Below, one piece after another: positions 23,616-31,883 of a stretch of 38,245 nucleotides of DNA. A program made the translations under genes and the position numbers. Within the stretch, counting starts at the first letter, position 1. Every line of letters starts with the position of its first letter. Below the pieces are notes generated by a model. The model was not told the DNA's origin and did not search any database. It was given only the letters and a program-made list of their open reading frames with translations. The stretch is from Lachnospiraceae bacterium. GTDB lineage: Bacteria > Bacillota > Clostridia > Lachnospirales > Lachnospiraceae. The DNA is taken from contig CAAGJU010000203.1 in assembly GCA_900770225.1 (NCBI GenBank), positions 1 through 38,245 on the forward strand. The letters are read 5' to 3'.

Positions 23616-23752
23616 AGATACAGATGCCTCCAACCCGCAACCATCCGCAGACGCCGGTGGTTTGTGAGTCCGAGGTGAAGCCGATGGACGAACTTACCAC
23701 CGCTGCGTCGAGGACGAGCGAGAGCGTGTTGCGGGTGGAGGTATCTGTATTT
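23616..23752 (+). repeat. dispersed structured palindromic element, subfamily B, copy 5
   Basis: Outer arms AGATACAGATGCCTCC and GGAGGTATCTGTAT continue as CCCGCAAC/GTTGCGGG. The core has GACGC/GCGTC, GGTGGT/ACCACC, GT/AC, GTCC/GGAC and the GC-GAGA-GC side hairpin. It lies between folA and ispG. Confidence 0.85.
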
Positions 23753-23797
23753 TAATACTCTGCTATAAAACACTTCTGATGCAGTGCGGAGGCAAAA

Positions 23798-24859
23798 ATG
23801 AAGACGAAAAAAGTACAGATCGGTGACCGTGTGATCGGCGGCGGCATGCCCATCCTGATCCAGTCGATGACCAATACGAAAACCGAGGACGTGGCGGCGA
23901 CCGTGGCGCAGATCCATGCGCTCGAGAAGGCGGGCTGTGAGATCGTGCGCTGCACGGTGCCCACGGAAGAAGCGGCAAAAGCACTGAAGGAGATCAAAAC
24001 ACAGATCTCCATACCGCTGGTGGCAGACATCCATTTTGATTACCGGCTCGCCATTGCGGCGATCAAAAACGGCGCGGACAAGGTCCGCATCAATCCGGGC
24101 AATATCGGCAGCACCTCGCGTGTGCGGGCAGTTGTCAAATGTGCTGCGGATCGCAATATCCCGATCCGTGTCGGCGTAAACAGCGGCTCTCTGGAAAAAG
24201 AATTTCTGGAAAAATATCACGGCGTGACGGCAGAGGGACTGGTGGAAAGTGCACTTCGTCAGGCACAGATCATCGAGGACATGGGCTATGACAATCTGGT
24301 CATCAGTATCAAGTCCTCGGATGTCATGATGTGCGTCAGAGCGCATGAACTGATCGCTGACAAAACAGACCACCCGCTGCACGTGGGCATCACGGAGGCC
24401 GGCACCATCCGGCGCGGCAGCCTGAAATCGGCGATCGGACTCGGCATCATCCTGCATGAGGGTATCGGGGATACCGTCCGCGTATCGCTGACCGGAGATC
24501 CTGTTGAAGAGGTTAAAACAGCGAAGTTTATCCTGAAGGAACTCGGCCTTCGCTCCTTCGGCGGGGTTGAGGTGGTTTCCTGTCCTACCTGCGGCAGGAC
24601 GCAGATCGATCTGATCGGTCTTGCCAACCAGGTGGAAGAACTGGTCGCGCAATACCCGCTGAATATCCGCGTGGCCGTCATGGGCTGCGTGGTCAACGGC
24701 CCGGGAGAGGCGCGTGAGGCGGACCTCGGCATTGCCGGCGGAAAGGGAGAGGGACTCCTGATCCGGCATGGGCAGATCATCAGAAAAGTGCCGGAGAGCG
24801 AACTGCTCGCGGCACTGAAAAACGAGCTTGACAACTGGCAGACAGATGAGGCGGATTGA
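23798..24859 (+). CDS. ispG: 4-hydroxy-3-methylbut-2-enyl diphosphate synthase IspG
   Basis: IspG (GcpE) performs the penultimate step of the MEP isoprenoid pathway, using a [4Fe-4S] cluster. The cluster ligands are visible: C262 and C265 in CPTCGRTQ, C297 in GCVVNGPGEA and the following glutamate. The TIM-barrel part begins at VQIGDRVIGGGMPILIQSMTNT. The length of 353 residues is typical for the short bacterial form. GGAGG precedes the start. polC follows after 14 bases; in many Clostridia dxr-rseP-ispG-polC are contiguous, but here dxr and rseP are absent immediately upstream. Confidence 0.97.
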   Translation: MKTKKVQIGDRVIGGGMPILIQSMTNTKTEDVAATVAQIHALEKAGCEIVRCTVPTEEAAKALKEIKTQISIPLVADIHFDYRLAIAAIKNGADKVRINPGNIGSTSRVRAVVKCAADRNIPIRVGVNSGSLEKEFLEKYHGVTAEGLVESALRQAQIIEDMGYDNLVISIKSSDVMMCVRAHELIADKTDHPLHVGITEAGTIRRGSLKSAIGLGIILHEGIGDTVRVSLTGDPVEEVKTAKFILKELGLRSFGGVEVVSCPTCGRTQIDLIGLANQVEELVAQYPLNIRVAVMGCVVNGPGEAREADLGIAGGKGEGLLIRHGQIIRKVPESELLAALKNELDNWQTDEAD

Positions 24860-24873
24860 AGAAGGAGAGATAC

Positions 24874-27800
24874 ATGCCTGAAACCCTGGAAACAATGAAA
24901 ACGCTGGAGGAGGTTTTTCCGAATCTGGAACTGCACGGTGAGGCGGAAGAATACCTGGCGGGAGCCAGAGTGCGCCGTCTGTACCGCAGAGGGCAGGAGA
25001 ATGTGATCCATATCGATCTGGTCAGCACGCAGTGGATCCATAAGAAATATATTTTTGAACTGGAAAAAGAGATCCACGACCAGCTGTTCCCGGATACGGA
25101 TATCAGCTTCCGGGTCAATGAGCATTTTCAGCTGTCAAAGCTTTATACGCCGGAGCGCCTGATCGAGGCGTACGATTCCAGCATGCGCATGGAGCTGAAG
25201 CGCCGCGACGCGCTTCTCGCCTACGTGTACGGGACGGCGAAGTTTTCCTATCCGGATCCCGTGACCGTCCGTGTGGAGATCGAGGATACGATGATCGGCC
25301 ATGAGAAGAGCCTGCAGCTGGAAAAATATCTGCGCGGCGTTCTCACGAATCGCTGCGGTATGACGGTGGAGATCGAGACGGGGTTCTGCGAGGCGAAGAA
25401 AAATACACGGCTGGAGCGCAGCAGAAAGCAGATGCAGGAGCAGGCGCGTCGGATCTGGGAGAATTCCGAGGCCGGGAGAAAAGCGATAGCTGAGGGAACG
25501 ACCGGACAGCCTGTATTCGGTGATGAAAATGGCAGCACCGGGGCTGAAGCGGCATCCGGAGCCGGACAGACAGGAAGCTCTCCTGCGCAGGTCGGTGCGG
25601 CGGGCCATGCGGCAGCGGCCGGGGCATACGGCAATGGTGCGTTTGCAGCGCGGACCGCGTCCGGACAGGGATCACACGCCGGGGGCTCCTACGGAAATTC
25701 CTGGGGCAAGGGCAGCTACCGCGGCAAACGCCGGATGCGCCGGGGCGGCTTCGATCCGTTCGGCGACAGCATCCGCGAGGGCGACGATCCCGATCTGCTG
25801 TACGGCACCGCATTCGAGGGCGACAGCATTCCGATCCAGAGCATCGATGAGACGACCGGCGACTGCATCATCCGCGGCCAGATCACGGCGATGGAGAGCA
25901 AGGACACGAGAAAAGGGAAAGCCCTGTTTATTTTTGCCGTGACGGACTTTCAGGATACGATCAAGGCGAAAATCTTTACCTCTATGGAACACAAGAGCGA
26001 GCTCGAAGGCATTCTGAAGCCCGGCTCGTTTATCCGCATGCACGGCCGTGTCATGCTCGACGATTGGGAGCATGAGCTGACCTTTTCCAGAGTCCTCGGC
26101 ATCATGAAGTCGTCAGATTTCCGTGAGAAGCGGTATGACAACAGCACGGAGAAACGCGTGGAGCTTCACTGCCACACGAAGATGAGCGATATGGACGGTA
26201 TCACGGATGCCGCGACACTGGTGAAGCGCGCGCACAGCTGGGGCTGGAAGGCGCTGGCCATCACGGATCACGGCGTTGTGCAGGCGTTTCCGGAGGCCAA
26301 CCATGTCATCGAGGACTTCGACAGCGCCTGGCAGGATAAGTACAAAGCGGAGCATCCGGACGCAACGAAGGAAGAGATCAAAAAGCAGCATGATCCCTTC
26401 AAGGTTCTGTACGGCATGGAGGCTTACATCGTTGACGATCTGAAGGGCGTAGCTGTCGACAGCCATGGCCAGAGACTCGACGACAACTTTGTCGTATTCG
26501 ATATCGAGACCACGGGCCTCTCCAATGTGACCTGCAAGATCATTGAGATCGGCGCTGTCCGCGTGGAAAAAGGACAGATCGTGGCGCGCTTCTCGGAGTT
26601 TGTCAATCCAGGGGAGCCTGTGCCGTTCCGTATCACGGAACTCACGAGTATCACCGATGAGATGGTGCAGGACGCACCCCCGATCGACGTCATTCTGCCG
26701 AAATTCCGCGAATTCTGCGGAGACGCGGTTCTGGTCGCACACAACGCGGATTTCGATACGGGATTCATCCGCGCCGAGAGCGCAAGGCTCGGCATTGACT
26801 GGTCCTTTACCTATGTGGATACGATCGGCATGGCCCAGCTGCTTCTGCCCAGTCTGTCGCGTTTTAAGCTGGACACCGTGGCCAAAGCTGTCGGCGTGCC
26901 GCTCGGACATCACCACAGGGCTGTGGATGACGCGGAGTGTACGGCGCTGATCTTCGTCCGCTTCGTAAAAATGCTGAAAGATCGTAATATTGAGGATCTG
27001 GATACGCTGAACCATGAGGCACAGGTGGACCGGAACTGGATCCGCAAGGCATCCTCGTACCACGCGATCATTCTGGCGCAGAATGAGGCCGGCCGCGTGA
27101 ATCTGTACCGCTGCGTGTCCGAGTCGCACCTGAAGTATTTCAACCGTGTGGCGAAGCTGCCGAAGAGCTTCATCCAGGCGCACAGGGACGGGCTGATCCT
27201 CGGCTCCGCCTGCGTCGCGGGCGAGCTGTATCAGGCACTGCTCCGCGGTGAACCGCCGGAAAAAATAGCGCGGATCGTTGATTTTTACGACTATCTGGAG
27301 ATCCAGCCGATCGGCAACAATGCTTTTCTTATCGAAGATGAGAAAAATCCGTCGGTGAATTCCGTGGAGGACCTTCAGGACATGAACCGGAAGATCGTAA
27401 AGCTCGGCACGCAGTTCAAAAAGCCTGTTGTGGCGACCTGCGATGTGCACTTCATGGATCCGGAGGACGAGATCTACCGCAGGATCATCATGGCCGGCAA
27501 GAAGTTCAGCGATGCGGATCAGCAGGCGCCGCTCTTCCTCCGGACGACGGAGGAAATGCTCGCGGAGTTTTCCTATCTGGGTGAAGAGAAGGCGCGGGAG
27601 GTCGTTATCGAGAACCCGAACCGCATCGCGGACATGATCGAACGGATCAGCCCGATCTACCCGGACAAGTGCCCGCCGGTCATTCCTCACTCGGATGAGA
27701 TGCTGCGTGAAATCTGTCACCGCCGTGCGCACGAGATCTACGGACCGGATCTGCCGGAGACCGTCTCCGCGCGGCTGGAGAGAGAGCTGACGTCGATCAT

Positions 27801-29601
27801 CTCGAACGGCTACGCCGTGATGTACATCATTGCGCAGAAGCTCGTGTGGAAGTGCAATGAGGACGGTTACCTGGTTGGCTCGAGAGGTTCCGTGGGAAGT
27901 TCCTTCGTCGCGACGATGGCCGGCATCACGGAGGTGAACCCGCTGCCGCCGCATTACCTCTGCGCGTACGATCATCACTGCGAATTCGATACGCCGGATG
28001 TCATGAAATACAGGAAGATGGGCTACTCCGGCTGTGATATGCCGGACAAGAAATGCCCGGTCTGCGGACGGCCCATGCAGAAGCTCGGCTTCAATATCCC
28101 GTTCGAGACCTTCCTCGGCTTTGCCGGAAACAAGGAGCCGGATATCGACCTGAACTTCTCCGGTGAGTATCAGACAAAGGCACACGCCTATACGGCGGTT
28201 ATTTTTGGCGACGGGCAGACCTTCAAGGCCGGAACGATCGGTACGCTGGCGGACAAGACGGCCTACGGTTTTGTGAAAAATTACTATGAGGATCACGGCA
28301 TTCACAAGCGCAGCTGCGAGATCGACCGGATCGTGCAGGGATGCGTCGGCATCCGGCGGACGACCGGCCAGCACCCGGGCGGCATCGTCGTTCTGCCGCA
28401 GGGCATGGATATCAACCTGTTCACGCCTGTGCAGCACCCGGCGGATGATCCGGATTCGGATATCGTCAGCACGCACTTTGATTACCACTCGATCGATTCG
28501 AACCTGCTGAAGCTTGATATTCTGGGACACGATGATCCGACGATGATCCGTATGCTGGAGGACCTGACGGGCAAGAAGGCGACGGATGTGGCGCTGGATG
28601 AGCCGAAGGTCATGAGCCTGTTCCAGAATCTCTCGGCGCTCGGACTGAAGCCGGAGCAGATCCACGGTGTGAAGCTCGGAACGCTCGGCATCCCTGAATT
28701 CGGCACGCGCTTTGCGATGCAGATGCTCACGGATACGCAGCCGAAGAACTTTACGGACCTCTGCCGAATCTCGGGCCTTTCGCACGGCACGGATGTGTAC
28801 ACGGGCAACGCGGAGACGCTGATCAAATCGGGCACCTGTACGCTGGGTACCGCGATCTGCTGCCGTGATGATATCATGGTTTACCTGATCAACCAGGGCA
28901 TGGACCCGGAGGAGAGCTTCACGATCATGGAGCGCGTCCGCAAGGGCAAGGTCGCCAAGGGCAAGGTGAAGGAGTGGCCGCAGTGGAAGAAGGACATGCA
29001 CGACCACGGTGTGCCGGACTGGTACATGGGGTCGTGTGAGAAGATCAAGTACATGTTCCCGAAGGGGCATGCCGTCGCCTACGTGATGATGGCATACCGT
29101 GTGGGTTGGTATAAGGTGTATTATCCTCTGGCGTACTACGCCTCGTATTTCTCGATCCGCGCCAAGGCTTTTTCCTATGAAAAAATGTGCCGCGGCCAGC
29201 AGCATCTGGAAATGATCATGGATGACTATAACGCGCGGAAGGATGAGCTCTCTAATATGGAGCAGGATCAGTACGGCGATATGTGCCTGGTGGAGGAGAT
29301 GTACGCGCGCGGCTTTACTTTTGTGCCGATCGATATCTATAAGGCGCAGCCGCACCGCTTCCAGATCGTGGACGGCAAGCTGATGCCTTCGCTGGACGCG
29401 ATCGACGGTCTGGGCGCCGTGGCAGCGGACAGCATTGCGCTGGCGGCCCGCGACGGAAAGTTCCTGTCGATGGAGGATCTGCGCAACCGGGCGAAGGTCG
29501 GGAAGTCGATCACGGATACGCTCGTGCGGCTGGGGATCTGCAGTGATCTGCCGGAAACAAGCCAGATTTCGCTCTTCGATTTGGAGAGATTTAGCAGTTG
29601 A
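24874..29601 (+). CDS. polC: DNA polymerase III PolC-type catalytic subunit
   Basis: PolC is the leading-strand replicase of Firmicutes with built-in proofreading. At 1575 residues it is longer than the usual ~1440. Order: N-terminal domain (1-200); a Gly/Ala/Ser-rich low-complexity insertion (about 209-295); an OB fold (about 332-409); the first PHP segment (HCHTKMSDMDG, about 431); a DEDD exonuclease inserted in PHP (FDIETTGL at about 540, HNADFDTGF, HHRAVDDAEC), intact; PHP continued; the palm with GSRGSVGSS and catalytic aspartates in PDIDLNFS (about 1088), preceded by a four-cysteine zinc site (about 1050-1070); then the C-terminal fingers and helix-hairpin-helix (DAIDGLGAVAADS). AAGGAG fixes the start at 24874 rather than the in-frame ATG at 24856. 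Confidence 0.97.
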   Translation: MPETLETMKTLEEVFPNLELHGEAEEYLAGARVRRLYRRGQENVIHIDLVSTQWIHKKYIFELEKEIHDQLFPDTDISFRVNEHFQLSKLYTPERLIEAYDSSMRMELKRRDALLAYVYGTAKFSYPDPVTVRVEIEDTMIGHEKSLQLEKYLRGVLTNRCGMTVEIETGFCEAKKNTRLERSRKQMQEQARRIWENSEAGRKAIAEGTTGQPVFGDENGSTGAEAASGAGQTGSSPAQVGAAGHAAAAGAYGNGAFAARTASGQGSHAGGSYGNSWGKGSYRGKRRMRRGGFDPFGDSIREGDDPDLLYGTAFEGDSIPIQSIDETTGDCIIRGQITAMESKDTRKGKALFIFAVTDFQDTIKAKIFTSMEHKSELEGILKPGSFIRMHGRVMLDDWEHELTFSRVLGIMKSSDFREKRYDNSTEKRVELHCHTKMSDMDGITDAATLVKRAHSWGWKALAITDHGVVQAFPEANHVIEDFDSAWQDKYKAEHPDATKEEIKKQHDPFKVLYGMEAYIVDDLKGVAVDSHGQRLDDNFVVFDIETTGLSNVTCKIIEIGAVRVEKGQIVARFSEFVNPGEPVPFRITELTSITDEMVQDAPPIDVILPKFREFCGDAVLVAHNADFDTGFIRAESARLGIDWSFTYVDTIGMAQLLLPSLSRFKLDTVAKAVGVPLGHHHRAVDDAECTALIFVRFVKMLKDRNIEDLDTLNHEAQVDRNWIRKASSYHAIILAQNEAGRVNLYRCVSESHLKYFNRVAKLPKSFIQAHRDGLILGSACVAGELYQALLRGEPPEKIARIVDFYDYLEIQPIGNNAFLIEDEKNPSVNSVEDLQDMNRKIVKLGTQFKKPVVATCDVHFMDPEDEIYRRIIMAGKKFSDADQQAPLFLRTTEEMLAEFSYLGEEKAREVVIENPNRIADMIERISPIYPDKCPPVIPHSDEMLREICHRRAHEIYGPDLPETVSARLERELTSIISNGYAVMYIIAQKLVWKCNEDGYLVGSRGSVGSSFVATMAGITEVNPLPPHYLCAYDHHCEFDTPDVMKYRKMGYSGCDMPDKKCPVCGRPMQKLGFNIPFETFLGFAGNKEPDIDLNFSGEYQTKAHAYTAVIFGDGQTFKAGTIGTLADKTAYGFVKNYYEDHGIHKRSCEIDRIVQGCVGIRRTTGQHPGGIVVLPQGMDINLFTPVQHPADDPDSDIVSTHFDYHSIDSNLLKLDILGHDDPTMIRMLEDLTGKKATDVALDEPKVMSLFQNLSALGLKPEQIHGVKLGTLGIPEFGTRFAMQMLTDTQPKNFTDLCRISGLSHGTDVYTGNAETLIKSGTCTLGTAICCRDDIMVYLINQGMDPEESFTIMERVRKGKVAKGKVKEWPQWKKDMHDHGVPDWYMGSCEKIKYMFPKGHAVAYVMMAYRVGWYKVYYPLAYYASYFSIRAKAFSYEKMCRGQQHLEMIMDDYNARKDELSNMEQDQYGDMCLVEEMYARGFTFVPIDIYKAQPHRFQIVDGKLMPSLDAIDGLGAVAADSIALAARDGKFLSMEDLRNRAKVGKSITDTLVRLGICSDLPETSQISLFDLERFSS

Positions 29602-29627
29602 CGCCGTGTTCGGGCAGGTTATATAAT
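29598..29627 (+). promoter_or_regulatory. promoter of the suf operon
   Basis: TTGACG (29598-29603) overlaps the polC stop codon and lies 18 bases before a perfect TATAAT (29622-29627). Transcription would begin about 45 bases before sufC. No clear Rrf2-type operator was recognised. Confidence 0.75.
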
Positions 29628-29678
29628 AGCGACGGTTAAAGTGAAGTAAATTACTAGGAATTATCTTCGGAGGTTGTT

Positions 29679-30431
29679 ATGGCTGAACCATTATTACAGG
29701 TGAAGAACCTGTCTGTTAGTGTAGAGGATAAGGATATCCTGAAAAATATTGATCTCACCGTGAATAAGGGTGAGACGCATGTGCTGATGGGCCCGAACGG
29801 TGCCGGCAAGTCGACGCTGGGCAATGCGCTCATGGGCAATCCGAACTATATCATTAAGAGCGGCAGCATTGTTTTTGACGGTAAGGATATCATGGAGGAG
29901 TCCGTCAATGAGCGTGCGAAGGACGGCATTTTCATGTCGTTCCAGAACCCGATCGAGGTGCCGGGCATTACGCTTTCCAATTTTATCCGCACGGCGCTGG
30001 AGCAGAAGACCGGAAAGAGGATCCGTCTGTTTGATTTCCGCAAGAAGGTGGAGATGGCAATGGACATCCTGGACATGGATCACACCTATGCGGAGCGTGA
30101 CCTGAATGTGGGCTTTTCCGGCGGTGAGAAGAAGAAGGCGGAGATCCTGCAGATGCTGATGCTGCAGCCGAAGCTGGCCATTCTGGACGAGACCGATTCT
30201 GGTCTTGATGTGGATGCGGTCCGCACGGTTTCCCGCGGCGTGGAGGAGTATCAGAAGAATCAGGACGGCGCGCTGATTATCATCACACACAGCACGAGAA
30301 TTCTTGAGTCTCTGCAGGTGGATTACACGCACGTGCTTGTCAACGGACAGATCGTCGAGAACGGCGACGGATCGCTGGTTGACGAGATCAATGAAAACGG
30401 CTTTGAGCGCTTTGAGACACAGGCGCAGTGA
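29679..30431 (+). CDS. sufC: Fe-S cluster assembly ATPase SufC
   Basis: SufC is the soluble ABC-type ATPase of the SufBC2D scaffold that builds iron-sulfur clusters. The 250-residue protein has Walker A GPNGAGKST (about residues 36-44), the Q-loop at SFQNPIEVPG, the signature FSGGEKKK, Walker B LAILDETDSGLDVDA and the H-loop ITHSTRIL. CGGAGG precedes the start. It opens a five-gene sufCBDSU operon in the usual clostridial order. Confidence 0.97.
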   Translation: MAEPLLQVKNLSVSVEDKDILKNIDLTVNKGETHVLMGPNGAGKSTLGNALMGNPNYIIKSGSIVFDGKDIMEESVNERAKDGIFMSFQNPIEVPGITLSNFIRTALEQKTGKRIRLFDFRKKVEMAMDILDMDHTYAERDLNVGFSGGEKKKAEILQMLMLQPKLAILDETDSGLDVDAVRTVSRGVEEYQKNQDGALIIITHSTRILESLQVDYTHVLVNGQIVENGDGSLVDEINENGFERFETQAQ

Positions 30432-30460
30432 ATTTCAGACAGAAGAAAAGAGTGTAAAGT

Positions 30461-31873
30461 ATGGGAAAGGATAAACCGATCGTCAAGGATATAGACCGGA
30501 GCATGTACGACTTCGTCAAGAAGGAAGATGATGCGTACCGCACCGAGGAGGGCCTTACGCCCGAGATCGTCCTTGAGATCTCAAAGGAAAAAAATGATCC
30601 GGAGTGGATGCGGGATTTCCGCCTGCATTCTCTGGAGGAGTATAACCGGCTGAAACTTCCGGACTGGGGTCCGTCAATTGACGGCCTTGACATGGACAAT
30701 ATCGTCACCTATGTCCGCCCGAATGCGAAGCGCATGGTGAAGGACTGGAACGAGGTGCCGGAGGATATCAAGGATACGTTTGAGCGTCTGGGCATTCCGC
30801 AGGCGGAGCGTGCGTCGCTCGCCGGTGTCGGTGCGCAGTATGATTCCGAGCTCGTATACCACAACGTGAAGGACGAGGCGGCGGAGCAGGGCGTTATCTA
30901 CACGGATATCGAGAGTGCGCTCCGCGGCGAGTATGCGGATATGATCCGCAGCCACTTCATGAAGCTTGTGCCGCCGACGGATCACAAATTCGCGGCGCTG
31001 CACGGTGCCGTGTGGTCGGGCGGATCCTTCGTCTATGTGCCGAAGGGTGTTCATCTGGACTTCCCGCTGCAGTCGTATTTCCGGCTGAACGCCAAGGGCG
31101 CCGGCCAGTTCGAGCATACGCTGATCATTGTGGATGAGGGCGCTTATCTGCATTTCATCGAGGGATGCTCGGCACCGAAGTACAATGTGGCCAATCTGCA
31201 CGCGGGATGCGTGGAGCTGTACGTCGGTAAAAATGCGACGCTCCGCTATTCCACGATCGAGAACTGGTCCAAGAACATGTATAACCTCAACACCAAGCGT
31301 GCTGTTGTGGATGAGGGCGGAAAAATCGAATGGATCTCCGGTTCCTTCGGTTCCCATGTCTCCTATCTCTACCCGATGAGCATTCTGAAGGGAAGAGGTG
31401 CGAGAGCGGAGTTCACCGGCGTCACCTTCGCCGGTCACGGCCAGAATCTGGATACGGGCTGCAAGATGGTGCACAGTGCACCGGATACGTCCTCGTATGT
31501 CAGCACGCGTTCGATCTCCAAGGACGGCGGCATCAGTACGTTCCGCAGCTCGGTGGTGATCAACAAAAATGCGAAGAACAGCAAATCTTCGGTTTCCTGC
31601 CAGTCGCTGATGCTGGATGACATCTCCCGGTCCGATACGATCCCGGCCATGGACATCCGCACGGCGGATGCCGATGTGGGGCATGAGGCGAAGATCGGAC
31701 GAATCAGCGACGATGCGGTGTTCTATCTGATGAGCCGCGGCCTGACGGAAGAGGATGCACGCGCACTGATCGTCAGCGGTTTTGCGGATAACGTAGGCAA
31801 GGAGCTTCCTCTCGAGTATGCGGTTGAGATGAACAATCTGATCCGTCTTGAGATGAAGGGCGCCAATGGGTAA
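30461..31873 (+). CDS. sufB: Fe-S cluster assembly scaffold SufB
   Basis: SufB forms the cluster-assembly core with SufD and SufC. The 470-residue protein has the family's beta-helix core and conserved motifs: AALHGAVWSGGSFVYVPKG, FEHTLIIVDEGAYLHFIEGCSAP, LRYSTIENWSKNMYNL, and the C-terminal SRSDTIPAMDIR followed by HEAKIGRISDDAVFYLMSRG. The stop overlaps the ribosome binding site of sufD, so translation is coupled. The ribosome binding site of sufB itself is weak (AAAGAGTG). Confidence 0.97.
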   Translation: MGKDKPIVKDIDRSMYDFVKKEDDAYRTEEGLTPEIVLEISKEKNDPEWMRDFRLHSLEEYNRLKLPDWGPSIDGLDMDNIVTYVRPNAKRMVKDWNEVPEDIKDTFERLGIPQAERASLAGVGAQYDSELVYHNVKDEAAEQGVIYTDIESALRGEYADMIRSHFMKLVPPTDHKFAALHGAVWSGGSFVYVPKGVHLDFPLQSYFRLNAKGAGQFEHTLIIVDEGAYLHFIEGCSAPKYNVANLHAGCVELYVGKNATLRYSTIENWSKNMYNLNTKRAVVDEGGKIEWISGSFGSHVSYLYPMSILKGRGARAEFTGVTFAGHGQNLDTGCKMVHSAPDTSSYVSTRSISKDGGISTFRSSVVINKNAKNSKSSVSCQSLMLDDISRSDTIPAMDIRTADADVGHEAKIGRISDDAVFYLMSRGLTEEDARALIVSGFADNVGKELPLEYAVEMNNLIRLEMKGANG

Positions 31874-31883
31874 GGAGGCAGAG

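Noticed and set aside
5041..23752. Dispersed palindromes as insertion sequences
   Set aside because: They carry no transposase frame and I see no target-site duplication at the ends; a non-autonomous element remains possible.
26113..29355. A 1080-codon open frame on the minus strand opposite polC
   Set aside because: It is fully antisense to a clearly functional polC, has no ribosome binding site of note, and its Arg/His/Leu-rich composition is what the complement of a GC-biased gene gives. A similar frame lies opposite tig (3018-4358).
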